Part shown: piece by piece, positions 38,315 through 50,214 of the stretch
How the letters are laid out: every line of letters starts with the position of its first letter
How positions within the stretch are numbered: position 1 is the first letter of the stretch
Assembly (NCBI RefSeq): GCF_000002425.4
Contig: NC_037254.1
Coordinates: 25,439,843 to 25,503,842 of the forward strand
Source: Physcomitrium patens
Taxonomy: Eukaryota; Streptophyta; Bryopsida; Funariales; Funariaceae
Reading direction: 5' to 3'
DNA: 64,000 nt
The notes under the pieces: model-generated
The model's database searches: none
The model's input: the letters and a program-made list of their open reading frames with translations, nothing else
What the model was told of the DNA's origin: nothing
Program-made: the position numbers and the translations under genes

Positions 38315-39613
38315 TCAACCTGTTGCACCTTGTATTGTAGCTGCAGTCCTCAATAATACTTCTCGAGGTAATTTCCCTTCTTGCTTTGTAGAAATGGCAG
38401 AAGCCCAAAACTCACTAGTTTCCGTTCTTCCACCAAGGTCATCATCTACTCTAGCACCATAACTTGTACTTTCTCGTGCTGCTACTTCATGCTCTTTTAA
38501 ATAATCTTGAACCAATGCTCTCATTTCTCCCTTGCCAAAATTGGTTTGAAGAAGATCCTCCCTATCTTTTAATGCTATCTTTCCATCTTTCCAGCAAATA
38601 ATTCCTTGTGGTATCATATTATTAAATTCTTTGCAATCTTTCCTAGCGTGTGAAGCGTCATCACTCCAAATGCATCTTTGTACATATCCTTGTTTTGAAA
38701 TATTTTTCAAATTGTTTGTAGAAGTATTCTCTTCAAGTCTTGCCAATTTGATTTGAAGATCTCGTATTCCTCGTATAATTTCTTCCATCCCCATATCTGC
38801 TTTCTTTGATAAGGATGTTGAAGGTTGAACTGTAGGCATTGTTGGTGGTGTTGTATGTACTGGAGCTTTGGGTGCTTGTACTGTTTTCGGAATATTGCTC
38901 CTATCCTTGCTCCTTTTTCTTTTTGTAAGCAACTCCACTGCATCTTCAACGTTCTTCCACTTTGTTGTCAATCCTTCATCTTCTTCATTGTCTTCAAGAA
39001 GGAGTTCTAATTTCCCTTGCAATTCTCCATTAGCAGCTTGAAGAAATAGATCAACTTTATTCGGCTTCAATGTCAATTTTTCTACCTTCGACAATTAAGA
39101 GTACTACCTCTCAAATTCCCTTAGTAGCTCTGTTACTTGTAAATTCTTTTTAGGCCGTTCAATCCATTCCAGAAACAACTTCTTAGTAACGCGATCAAAA
39201 TCTTTCAAGAAATATTCGTCTTTCAATGCATGTGAAAAAACCTCCCATGAATTCCCATAACGATCCGTAATCGATGTAATATGGTCTCTTATTTCCGGTA
39301 TCATGGTAAGTCCAAATAATTCAACCATTTTCTTCTCAGAAATCCGATTTAATTCCATTTCACAAACATAACATCTTAAATACCTTGAAATATTCCTTCC
39401 ATCAAATTGATCAATTTTATTGACCATTGCTTGCAATGCTTTGGTTGCCAAAGCTTTCTTTCGATCATTGCTTTGCTGTTGCTGCATTGATAATGAGAAG
39501 GCTTGAAACATACTAGCAATAGACGGATCCATGTGCGTAGCTTGTCCTTTAGTAGAACCCCCACCAGAAACTCCTTCCAAAGATCCTTCAAAATTTTTAT
39601 TTTCGTTTTCCAT
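38315..39613 (-). pseudogene. gag region of C1
   Basis: It opens MENENKNFEGSLEGVSGGGS, with a Q-rich stretch, then KIDQFDGRNISRYLRCYVCE, like the D-G-x-N-I-x-x-Y capsid start of Gypsy elements. A zinc-knuckle-like cysteine/histidine stretch (RCIWSDDASHARKDC) lies further on. The sister region in C2 (42963-44261) differs at only a few residues. Confidence 0.75.
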
Positions 39614-39684
39614 AAAAATGAAAATAAAACCAAACGAAATCCAATATCTTCCACCTCAAGCTTTCACGTCGGATTCACCACTTA

Positions 39685-40869
39685 TGTCGTATTACGTGCT
39701 TTCTTGCTCGAGAACGCACCGGACGTGTGGTTGTAGAAGGTAGTATGGAGATTCGCTAATATTCAAGTAATTTATCGATTTTTGACTGTTGGAATGTAAA
39801 CAATTGTAAGAATACACCGTAAATCTATACGGATGCCATTCGATTGCTCGCCGAAGTCCTTTTCGCCTCAGCCGATAGGTCTCGAGACGTTATAGAGAAC
39901 CCCGAACAACCCAAACTGCTAATCTTCGATACCGCTTTATATTCACGATCTTGTATCCACTGATTGTCTCATTAGATTAACCCTATAAATTTCATTCATT
40001 CTGCATACTCAATCCTATAGACACCCTATTAATTCTTCAATCACAGACGTAACTTCGATCTCACAAAACAGTCAAGAGAAATCACACCCACTTCATTAAA
40101 AATCTCGATTCCATTACAACACTGACTTCAGCAACGATTGCCTCAGTCTTCCCAAAACCCTATGAAGAAAAAAAAAACCCAATCTCTGTCTTATTTCCTC
40201 CATCCAAAGCATGAAGCTAGGTCTCCCCAATCCTTCCAAAAAAACCCCCAAAAACTTATCCTCTTCCCTCAAAAAAAACCCTAATTCTCCCTCTCTCAAC
40301 CCTAGCCTCTGAATTTCCTCAATCTTCCATCTTGGATCTGGAATTGGCTCCCCGCCGTCAGAGCTTTCTCCTCCGTTTTTACTTTTAAGAGATCTTTTTA
40401 CCAAAAGGACGTTCCCAGAATGGCACAAAAGAAGGAACAGCCTGAAACGGAATCGGAGCCCCATAATCGGAATCACATTGAGTCACCCGACCACTTCAGG
40501 TCTCATATTGGCTAAGAGGCCCGTAGTAAGACCTGGATGTTCTCGTAATTGGGTCCACATTGGGTTGCCCGATCAATTCAGGGATCATATTGGCTAAGAG
40601 GACCCGGATTAGATGTCTTGAAATTAAATCCAATTCGAACCAAGCTCACCCGTCGTTGAATTGGTCCTTTCCCTTTCTGCTAACTCCCGTTATTAGAATC
40701 GAATGGAGCATTTCAGTATGCCCCGACTGACTGTAAAGGGGTGACTGAACCTGGCCTTGCAATATTTGCACTGGAATTGGTCGTTGCTCCCAATATTCGA
40801 GGTAACTGAACATTAATAAAAGTCTTCTTTCTTTATATTTTCACAGTATAGTCGTGTTACAACACGACA
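39685..40869 (-). repeat. 5' LTR of C1
   Basis: 1185 bp, with the same termini as its partner. The palindrome-like end TCGTGTTGTAACACGA marks the outer edge. It should hold the minus-strand promoter, but I do not see a strong TATA box. Confidence 0.85.
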
Positions 40870-41679
40870 CTGTTACAGTCAGCCCGGGCATACTGAAATG
40901 CACCGTTCGATTCCAATAACGGGAGTTAGCAGAAAGGAAAAGGACCAATTCAACGACGGATGAGCTTTGTTCGAAGAGCCAATTGGATCCAATTTCAAGA
41001 CATCCAATCCAGGTCTTATTACGGGCCTCTTAGCCAATATGAGACCTGAATTGGTGGAGCGATTCAATGTGGTCCCGATTACGGGGTTCCAATTCTGTTC
41101 CAGGCTGTTCCATTCTTTGTGCCATTCCAAGAACGTCTTTTCGATAAAAGGATCTCTTAAAGGTAAAAACGGAGGAGAAAGCTCTGACGACAGAGCCAAT
41201 TCCAGATCCAAGATGAAAGATTGAAGAAATTCAGAGGCTAGGGTTTGAAAGAGGGGAGAATTAGGGTTAAAGGAGAGGATAGGTTAAGAAATGAAGAGGA
41301 GAGAATGAGGTTTTGAAGGGTCGGGGAGAGCTAGCTTCATACTTCGGAGCGCGGAAAAAAGACAAAGAAATGGGTTTTTTTTTTTTTCATAGGATTTTGG
41401 GAAGACTGAGGCAATCGTTGCTGAAGTCAATGTTGTACTGGTGAATCGGGATTTTAATGAAGTAGGTGTGATTACTCTTGACTGTTTTGTGAAATCAAGT
41501 TACGTCTGTGATGAAGAATTAAAAGGGTGTTTATAGGATTGAGTATGCGGAGTGAATGAAATTTATTGGGTTAATCTAATGAGAAAATCAGTGGATACAA
41601 GATTGTGATTATAAAGCGGTATCGAAGATTAGCAGTTTGAATTGTTCGGGGTTCTCTGTAACGTCTACAGACCTACCCG

Positions 41680-42891
41680 TGTCATGTTGTAACACGAATA
41701 TACTGTGAAAATATAAAGAAAGAGGACTTTTATTAATGTTCAGTTATCTCGGATATTGAGAGCAACAACCAATTTCAGTGCAAATACTAAGAGGCTAGGT
41801 TCAGTCAGCCTGTTATAGTCAGCCGGGGCATATTGAAATGCTCCATTCGATTCCAATAACGGGAGTCAACAGAAAGGAAAAGGACCAATTCAACGACGGG
41901 TGAGCCTGGTTCGAAGAGCCAATTGGATCCAATTTCAAGACATCCAATTCGGGTCCTCTTATCCAATATAAGACCTGACTTGGTTGGGCAACTCAATGCG
42001 ATCCAATTACAGGAACATCCAGGTCTTACTACGGGTCTCTTAGCCAATATGAGATCTGAATTGGTCGGGCGACTCAATGTGGTCCCAATTACGGGGGTTC
42101 CGATTCCGTTTCAGGCTGTTCTGTCCTTTGTGCCGTTCCAAGAACGTCCTTTCGGTAAAAAGATCTCTTAAAGGTAAAAATAGAGAAGAAAGCTTTGACG
42201 GCGGAGCCAATTCCGGATTCAAGACGGAAGATTGAAGAAATTCAGAGGCTAGGGTTTGAAAGAGGGAAGAATTAGGGTTAAATAGGAGGATAGGTTAAGA
42301 AGTGAAGGGGGGAAGATAAGGTTTTGGGGGGTTTTTTTTTAAGGATCGGAGAGAGCTAGCTTCATACTTTGGGTGGAGGAAAAAAGACAGAGATTGGGGT
42401 TTTTTTTTCTTCATAGGGTTTTGGGAAGACTGAGGCAATTATTGCTGAAGTCAGTGTTGTAATGGAATCGAGATTTTTAATGAAGTGGGTGTGATTTCTC
42501 TTGACTGTTTTGTGAGATCAAAGTTACATCTGTGATTGAAGAATTAATAGGGTGTCTATAGGATTGAGTATGCGGAGTAAATGAAATTTATTGGGTTAAT
42601 CTAATGAGACAATCAGTGGATACAAGATCGTGAATATAAAGCGGTATCGAAGATCAACAGTTTGGATTGTTCGGGGTTCTCTGTAATGTCTGGAGACCTA
42701 TCGGCTGAGGCAAAAAGGACTTCGGCGAACAATCGAATGGCATCCGTATAGATTTACAATGTATTCTTGCAGTTGTTTACATTCCAATAGTCAAAAACCG
42801 ATAAATTGCTTGAATATTAGCGAATCTCCATACTACCTTCTACAACCAGACGCCCGGTGCGTTCTCGAGCAGGAAAGTACGTAATACGACA
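41680..42891 (+). repeat. 5' LTR of C2
   Basis: 1212 bp, closest in the window to the C1 LTRs (shared GATTGAAGAATTAATAGGGTG, GACCTATCGGCTGAGGC) and more different from 45655-46780. Confidence 0.8.
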
Positions 42892-42962
42892 TAAGTGGTG
42901 AACCCGACGTGAAAGCTTGAGGTGGAAGATATTAGATTTCGTTTGGTTTTATTTTCATTTTT

Positions 42963-44261
42963 ATGGAAAACGAAAATAAAAATTTTGAAGGATCTTTGGA
43001 AGGAGTTTCTGGTGGGGGTTCTACTAAAGGACAAGCTACGCACATGGATCCGTCTATTGCTAGTATGTTTCAAGACTTCTCATTATCAATGCAGCAACAG
43101 CAAAGCAATGATCGAAAGAAAGCTTTGGCAACCAAAGCATTGCAAGCAATGGTCAATAAAATTGATCAATTTGATGGAAGGAATATTTCAAGGTATTTAA
43201 GATGTTATGTTCGTGAAATGGAATTAAATCGGATTTCTGAGAAGAAAATGGTTGAATTATTTGGACTTACCATGATACCGGAAATAAGAGACCATATTAC
43301 ATCGATTACGGATCGTTATGGGAATTCATGGGAGGTTTTTTCACATGCATTGAAAGACGAATATTTCTTGAAAGATTTTGATCGCGTTACTAAGAAGTTG
43401 TTTCTGGAATGGATTGAACGGCCTAAAAAGAATTTACAAGCAACAGAGCTACTAAGGGAATTTGAGAGGTAGTACTCTTAATTGTCGAAGGTAGAAAAAT
43501 TGACATTGAAACCGAATAAAGTTGATCTATTTCTTCAAGCTGCTAATGGAGAATTGCAAGGGAAATTAGAACTCCTTCTTGAAGACAATGAAGAAGATGA
43601 AGGATTGACAACAAAGTGGAAGAACGTTGAAGATGCAGTGGAGTTGCTTACAAAAAGAAAAAGGAGCAAGGATAGGAGCAATATTCCGAAAACAGTACAA
43701 GCACCCAAAGCTCCAGTACATACAACACCACCAACAATGCCTACAGTTCAACCTTCGACATCCTTATCAAAGAAAGCAGATATGGGGATGGAAGAAATTA
43801 TACGAGGAATACGAGATCTTCAAATCAAATTGGCAAGACTTGAAGAGAATACTTCTACAAACAATTTGAAAAATATTTCAAAACAAGGATATGTACAAAG
43901 ATGCATTTGGAGTGATGACGCTTCACACGCTAGGAAAGTTTGCAAAGAATTTAATAATATGATACCACAAGGAATTATTTGCTGGAAAGATGGAAAGATA
44001 GCATTAAAAGATAGGGAGGATCTTCTTCAAACCAATTTTGGCAAGGGAGAAATGAGAGCATTGGTTCAAGATTATTTAAAAGAGCATGAAGTAGCAGCAC
44101 GAGAAAGTACAAGTTATGGTGCTAGAGTAGATGATGACCTTGGTGGAAGAACGGAAACTAGTGAGTTTTGGGCTTCTGCCATTTCTACAAAGCAAGAAGG
44201 GAAATTACCTCGAGAAGTATTATTGAGGACTGCAGCTACAATACAAGGTGCAACAGGTTGA
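42963..44261 (+). pseudogene. gag region of C2
   Basis: Almost residue-for-residue the same as the C1 gag region, in the opposite orientation. It includes the GGGSTKGQATHMDPSIASMF start and the KIDQFDGRNISRYLRCYV capsid-like stretch. The near identity points to very recent common ancestry or to conversion between the two arms. Confidence 0.75.
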
Positions 44262-44321
44262 GAGGATCCTGTTGAGTCTCTTTCAGTTCATGCATATATT
44301 GCTAAGAGCCAACATGAAGCT

Positions 44322-45335
44322 TTGATGGAAGAAAAGAGACGAGGAAATTTTGATAATACGAGAGAAGGAAATTCTTCTAAGAGGCAAACTCGAGGAGACA
44401 AGGCTCGGGAGGCAGCTTCACAAGAATTGCTTGTAAAGGATACCTCAACATCATTGGAAGAAAAAACAAGGGAGACAAAAGTTAAAGGCAAATCAATTGC
44501 TTATAAGCTACTTTCTGACATTGAAGCGGCAAAAAATTTGAAAGGGGTGTTGGAGGAACGTATATTAAACGCTAAGGTTGAATTCACATTGAAAGAAGTC
44601 TTGAGAATTGTAAAGAAGGAGTTTCATGATGTTATCATTGACAGCATTAAGCGAAAGAAGCAATTAATGGACGAAACTGGAATGAGTCATACTATTGATA
44701 CAAGAATATATAAAGATGAAGAAAAGGTTGATATTGATTACAAGCAACCAACAAATGAAAAGAATGGGTATAATCAACAAGTACGTTTTGAAGATTATAG
44801 TGATAAGAAAATGGAAACCTTGAGCCATTATATTCGAAAGCATTGGACAAGGGCAACTACAGAGGTATTGGTGAAAGTAGGAGATATAGAAGAACCAATT
44901 GTTGCTTTAGTCGACTATGGTTCTGAAATAAATTTCATGTCTAAAGATCTTTATAAGAAGCAAAAATGGCCAATTGATATGGAACATGGATGGGCAATAC
45001 AAGCAGCTAGTAACATACATGACAAATTATATGGAGCTTGTCCAGATGTCAAAATTTGGATTGGAGATGTTGCGACGGAGCAACATTTCTTTGTTCAAGA
45101 TACAACGTCTTATCCGTTGTTTTTAGAACAACCTTATATTACGGCAACACGGATGGAAACAAAAGTACTTGACGATGGTTTTGCTTATGCAAGGGTACGT
45201 AGCAAAGATGGGAGAAAAGCTGTACAATTTCTAACAGTACTTCCTAACCATGAACGGAATCGAGATAGGTTGAGGGAGAAACCATTGCCAAAGATTATTG
45301 AAAGATTTAAGGATTTTGGGGAGGTACCACTGTAA
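44322..45335 (+). pseudogene. Protease region of C2
   Basis: Same length and nearly the same sequence as the C1 protease region, with VALVDYGSEINFMSKDLY at the active site. As in C1, the flanking N-terminal part is K/E-rich and probably links Gag to protease. Confidence 0.72.
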
Positions 45336-45654
45336 AGCAAGATTATGGAGGTACAAAAGAGGAGGTACTCTCGCGAGATGAAGGCGCCTTTGATGTGAGT
45401 TTTATTGGTATTTTGGAAAATGGAAATATTATGTATAAGAAAGTTGATGATTTTAAAAGAAAAGAAAGAAAAAGATTATATAATATTGAAGGAGAATTAC
45501 ACAAGTTAGGTACGTAGCAAGAAGATGAAAGTGATTTGGGTAATGAAGGTGACAAAGACGAACTGGACAAAGACGTAGAAAGTATATTCTAAATCAAACA
45601 GCAATTGGGTAAATTGGTGCATACCGGAGGATGTAGAGATTCAGAGGAGGTAGA

Positions 45655-46780
45655 TGTCGTGTTGTAACACGAGTATACCGTGAAAATATAAAGAAAGGGG
45701 ACTTTTATTAATATTCAGTTACCTCAAATATAGGGAGCAACGACCAATTCCAGTGCAAATACTGAGAGGCCAGGGTCAGTCACCCCGTTACAGTCAGCCA
45801 GGGCATATTGAAATACTCCGTTTGATTCCAATAACGTTAGTCAACAGAAAGGGAAAGGACCAATTCAACGATGGGTGAGCCTGGTTCAAAGAGCCAATTG
45901 GATCCAATTTCAAGACATCCAATCCAGGTCTTACTACGGGCCTCTTAGCCAATATGAGACGTGAAGTGGTCGGGCGACTCAATGTGGTCCCGATTACGGG
46001 ATTCCAATTCCGTTTCAGGCTGTTCCATTCTTTGTGCCATTCCAAGAACGTCCTTTTGATAAAAGGATCTCTTAAAGGTAAAAAAGGAGGAGAAAGCTCT
46101 CACGACGGAGCCAATTCCAGATCCAAGATGAAAGATTGAAGAAATTCAGAGGCTAGGGTTTGAAAGAGGGAAGAATTAGGGATAAAGGGGAGGATAGGTT
46201 AAGAAATGAAGAGGAGAGAATAAGGTTTTGAAGGGTCGGGGAGAGCTAGCTTCATGCTTCCGAGCGGAGAAAAAAGACAAAGAATTGGATATTTTTTTCT
46301 TCATAGGGTTTTGAGAAGACTGAGGCAATCGTTGCTGAAGTCAATGTTGTACTGGTGAATTGGGATTTTAATGAAGTGGGTGTGATTACTCTTGACTGTT
46401 TTGTGAAATCGAGTTACGTCTGTGATGAAGAATTAAAAGGGTGTCTATAGAATTGAGTATGTGGAGTGAATGAAATTCATTGGGTTAATCTAACAAGACA
46501 GTCAGTAGATACAAAATCGTGAGTATAAAGCGGTATCGAAGATTAGCAGTTTGAGTTGTTCGGGGTTCTCTGTAACGTCTACAGACCTACCCGCTGGGGC
46601 AAAAAAGATTTTGGCAAGCAATCGAAGGACATTCTTATAGATTTACGGTATATTTTTATAGTTGTTTATATTCTAACCATCAAAAACCGATAAACTGCTT
46701 AAATATTAGCGAATCTCCATACTACCTTCTACAGCCAGACGCCCGACGCGTTCTCGAGCAAGAAAGCACGTAATACGACA
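45655..46780 (+). repeat. 3' LTR of D (closes the C2/D unit)
   Basis: 1126 bp. It starts TGTCGTGTTGTAACACGAGTATACC, as at 32380, and ends AATACGACA. A purine-rich tract (TCAGAGGAGGTAGA) lies immediately before it. Confidence 0.8.
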
Positions 46781-47086
46781 ACGTGCTTCTCCTTCTGGAA
46801 CATATAGGCGATCTTCGAAATAGAGTAGGTTGTTCTTGAATTCAAATTTAAAGAGATTATGAGATTTAGAAGAATTATTCTTGATATCATGAACAAGAGG
46901 GTCTAAAGACATACTTAATTGGACTTGCTTTAGAAAAGTTAAATCAACAGTCAATGTTGATTTTATTACTCGAAGATGAAATTGCTCCGGCTTCAAGAGA
47001 ACTGTTCTTTGTTGCTCAAAAGCTGCATCTCCTTCTTTTGGTGCAAGATATTAACGTCTAGACAAGGCATCAGATAAACCTTATTA

Positions 47087-47479
47087 TTATCTTAGCCGAT
47101 AAGTGATAATGAACTCGAATCTTGATAAAGACATACTCCAACAAGCTTGACGATGATTTAATATGCGTGCTGACATAAAATACTCAAGGTTCTTGTGATC
47201 CGTATACATGGTGACTGGACTAGAAGCGCCTTTTAGATAATGATGCCATTCTTCAAAAGAATCCATGATTGCAAGAAGTTCTTTGTCGTGGATCTCATAA
47301 TTGATTTTTGCTGCTGAGAATGTTTTTGAATAAAAGGCTATAAGATGAAGTTTGTCATCTGTTTCCATTTGTGATAAAATCGCACTCAAAGCAAAGTGTG
47401 ATGCATCTGTTTCCATAAAGAATGCTTTGGAAAAATCAACACGATACAAGATTGGTGTAGAAACAAACGTTGTCTTCAA
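47087..47479 (-). pseudogene. RNase H region of B3
   Basis: It shows METDASHFALSAILSQ, the YEIHDKELLAIMDSFEEWHHY block and VTMYTDHKNLEYFM. This is the typical Ty3/Gypsy RNase H with its catalytic D-E-D series. It degrades RNA in the RNA:DNA hybrid during reverse transcription. Confidence 0.78.
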
Positions 47480-47512
47480 AGATTCAAAAGCAACTTTCGC
47501 TTCTTGATTCCA

Positions 47513-48369
47513 TTAGAGTTTGTCTTTACAAGTCAAACGTATAAGTAGAGCTCCAACTCGAGAGAAGTCCTTGATGAAGATACAATAGTAGTTGGCAAAT
47601 CCCAAAAAATATTGGACATTTCTTATCATTTTTGGAATCTTCCAATCTATAATAGTTTGAACTTTCTTAAGATCCATCATAAGTCCATCATTTGAAATGA
47701 TGTAACCTAAGAAATTGACTTGAGTAATTTGGAATACACACTTTTCTATCTTGGCATAGAATCTTGCATCTCTTAATTTTTGTAACACACGACGAACATG
47801 AAGTTCATGTTCTTTTGGATTCTTAGAATAGATCAACATGTCGTTTAGATAACAGACTACAAAATCATCCAAAAACTCTCAAAAAACATCATTCATTAGA
47901 TGTTGAAAAGCTGCTGGTGCATTCGTAAGTCCAAAAGGCATGACATTGTATTCAAAATGTCTATACCTAGTTCAAAATGTAGTCTTCCATTCATCTCCTT
48001 CTTTGATGCATACTAGATTGTATGCTCTTCGGAGATCTATTTTTGTATAGATCTTAGCTTGATTCAGCTGATGAAGAAGTCCAGATATTAAAGGTAGTGG
48101 ATACCTGTTCTTGATAGTAATCTTGTTGAGTCCTCGATAATCAACACACATCCACAATGATCATCTTTTTTCTTCACAAATAGAATTGAAGCTCCTGCCG
48201 GAGATTTAGAATGGCATATGAAATTCTTGGCTAGATTTTCTTCAATATACTCCTTGAGTTCAGCCAACTCATTTTGTGATAAATTGTAGATTGGTCTGAA
48301 TGGCGGTTGTGCTCCTTTTTGAAGGTCAATTGAGCAATCATAGGGATGATGTTTCGAGAGTGTATCCAC
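47513..48369 (-). pseudogene. Reverse transcriptase region of B3
   Basis: Recognisable blocks in order are the RPIYNLSQNELAELKEYI lead-in, [39 protein letters not shown], the catalytic CYLNDMLIYSK (YLND at the Y/F-x-D-D position) and NFLGYIISNDG. This is the standard chromovirus order. Fossil with a few breaks. Confidence 0.78.
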
Positions 48370-48596
48370 ATTTTTTTTTCAAATACATCTTAAAATTCTT
48401 GATATTGGCTTGGAATGCCACTTGAAGTCTTTCTACCAGTAGAAATAGGTATGGCATAAATAATATATGGTGATTCTTTCATAGCAGCATGCAAGAAAGC
48501 TTTTGCACCTATAAATACAGGTTTAATTGAACTGGACTTATGACTCTCTACTTGATTAATTACACTGTTAGTTATACTTTTAGAAAAAGTAAGAAT

Positions 48597-48929
48597 TCAG
48601 GAAATCCAATCTATTTGAGGGTTGTATTTTTCTAACCACGATAAGCCTAAAATGACTAGATTAGAAGGAGATCTAATGATATTAAATACTACAAAGCTGT
48701 TATGACTATTGATTATTACTTCTATAGGAAGGGTTTCATGAGTAATATTCCCAAAAGATAATGGACGACCATCTATGACTTCTATATAAACAAGTTTAGT
48801 TTTCTTTACTAAAGATATGTTATGTCTTTTAATAAATTCTTCATCTAAGAAATACGCCGGGGCTCCTGAATCTAACAAGGCAAAGGCTTTGTAATATTTA
48901 GGTCCTAAATAATATTTAATGTAAAACAA
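48597..48929 (-). pseudogene. Protease region of B3
   Basis: It contains the retropepsin active-site motif ALLDSGAPAYFLDEEF and downstream NLVILGLSWLEKYNPQIDW, the usual I/V-L-G-x-x-W-L end of the domain. Its role would be cleavage of the Gag-Pol polyprotein. Fossil. Confidence 0.75.
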
Positions 48930-48996
48930 AGAGAGGGCTCTGAGGAAAGAATAGGACCTTTACTAGATGTTGTGTAAGGTTCCAACCGCACGGTTC

Positions 48997-49884
48997 CTAT
49001 TGTAGCTGGACAAACTTGTTTTCTGATATATTGTCTTCTTTCACAGCCATACTCCTAATTTTGTGATTACGCCATTTTTTTGGACAATGTTGAGCATTGT
49101 GCTTTGATTCTCCATAATATAAACATAATCCTTCTTGACGACGACGAGTCTTTTCTTGGTCAATAAGAGGTTTGAAACGTACTGCATCAATTTGCATATC
49201 TTTTACTTTCAAATGTATGTGTTGAAGAGGTGTTGGTGTTGCCATTGAATTATAGTAACGTTGAAGTCGGTTCTCAGATCGGAATTCAAAAAGGTGATTG
49301 TTGCACTTCACAACAAAGTCAATTACTTGACTCAATGTTTGAGGATCAGATAAGTTGAGCATTAATTTTTTTACCTCATATTGTAATCCATAGAGAAATT
49401 GGCTAATAAGTGCAGCATCATCTCACTTGATATCAGTTGCAAGTTATGAAAATTGTGAAGCGTACAATGTTACTGATTGATTGTCTTGTCGTAAAATACG
49501 GATCTTATTGGTTGCAACATGAATTGCATCATGTTCTCCATACATGGATCAAAACTCTCCCAGAAAAGTCTTTAGATTATCTAATATTGGATCTCGTTGT
49601 TCAAAGAAAGATGAAAACCATGATAGTGCTGAACTTGAAAGAAGCGTACTAATGAATCTAATTTGTGATCCTAGAGTTGGATAGCTTTGGGATTGAAGTT
49701 CAATCACAAATTGTACTTGATTAATAAATCCTCGAAACTTGGATCTGGTGCCATCAAACTTCTTGGATAGGAAAATTCTTGGTTCTCTAACATTAGAAGG
49801 GCGTTCCACCATAGGAAAAAGGACATGATTTGGTGCAGATGTTGAAGCAGCTCCAACCATTTCTATATCTTCACTTCCTGCCAA
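48997..49884 (-). pseudogene. gag region of B3
   Basis: The N-terminal part reads KKFDGTRSKFRGFINQVQ followed by a LLSSSALSWFSSFFE stretch, the capsid-like core of Tcn1/Tf1-type chromoviruses. Toward the 3' end a zinc-knuckle-like CLYYGESKHNAQHC (CCHC spacing) is visible at about 49.09-49.14 kb. The product would be the particle-forming protein. Fossil. Confidence 0.72.
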
Positions 49885-50214
49885 TCTTGTTGTTCTTTGT
49901 GGTGGTAAATTGAGTTGATGTATCGCAAGTATTAACTCTCTTAATTACTCTTGGATTTGTGCCATTGTATTCTTCATTTCAATAAGTTTTGTCATGATAA
50001 CACTTAAAAAAGATAAGATGTCTAATATCGCTCAAGATAAATAGAAGACAGGACTTGAGAACAAAGAAAATACTAAAGACAATATCAATTTAGAAGAGGG
50101 TAATCCGCAACTTTTAATATGCTTATATCTTATCAAAAAAAAGAGATAATCCACTCTTAATCAAGATTGAACAAAGCTTTGATATTGTAGGTATATTCTT
50201 GTGAATCTGTCAAG

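Larger units (their letters stand above)
32514..40869 (-). mobile_element. Family C Gypsy element C1, complete in parts (8.36 kb)
   Basis: The LTRs are 32514-33702 and 39685-40869, both TG...CA, with a 4-bp TSD CCGT / CTGT. On the minus strand: leader with possible primer site (TGGTGAATCCGACGTG, about 39667-39682, tRNA not identified), gag, protease, reverse transcriptase-RNase H, integrase and a purine tract (CAGAGGGGGTGGA) just before the 3' LTR. It inserted into the 5' LTR of D. All parts are present and readable. It looks nearly whole with a few breaks, and is the youngest complete copy in the window. Confidence 0.85.
41680..45654 (+). mobile_element. Family C Gypsy element C2, pol-poor copy, plus strand
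   Basis: The 5' LTR is 41680-42891 (TGTCATGTTG...AATACGACA), inserted in D's 5' LTR after CCTACCCG. It is followed by a possible primer site (TGGTGAACCCGACGTG, about 42896-42911), gag (42963-44261) and protease (44322-45335). No reverse transcriptase or integrase is recognisable and the internal region is far shorter than in C1, so it is broken and could not have moved by itself. Gag and protease are nearly identical to C1. The LTR that closes the unit belongs by sequence with D, so this looks like a hybrid of two copies. Confidence 0.75.
32380..46780 (+). mobile_element. Family C Gypsy element D, host of C1 and C2
   Basis: The 5' LTR starts at 32380 (TGTCGTGTTGTAACACG), is interrupted by C1 at 32514, continues at 40870-41679 and is then met by C2. 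The 3' LTR is 45655-46780. The two D LTRs share features that C1 lacks, such as ACGTCTACAGACCTACCCG and GATGAAGAATTAAAAGGGTG, so they form a pair. The TSD is ATGT (32376-32379) and ACGT (46781-46784). D sits in the integrase-RNase H interval of B3. It is broken and older than C1. Confidence 0.75.

Noticed and set aside
32380-41680. Host gene split by insertions
   Set aside because: The repeated flanks are LTR sequence of D, not host exons. All open frames match gag-pol parts.
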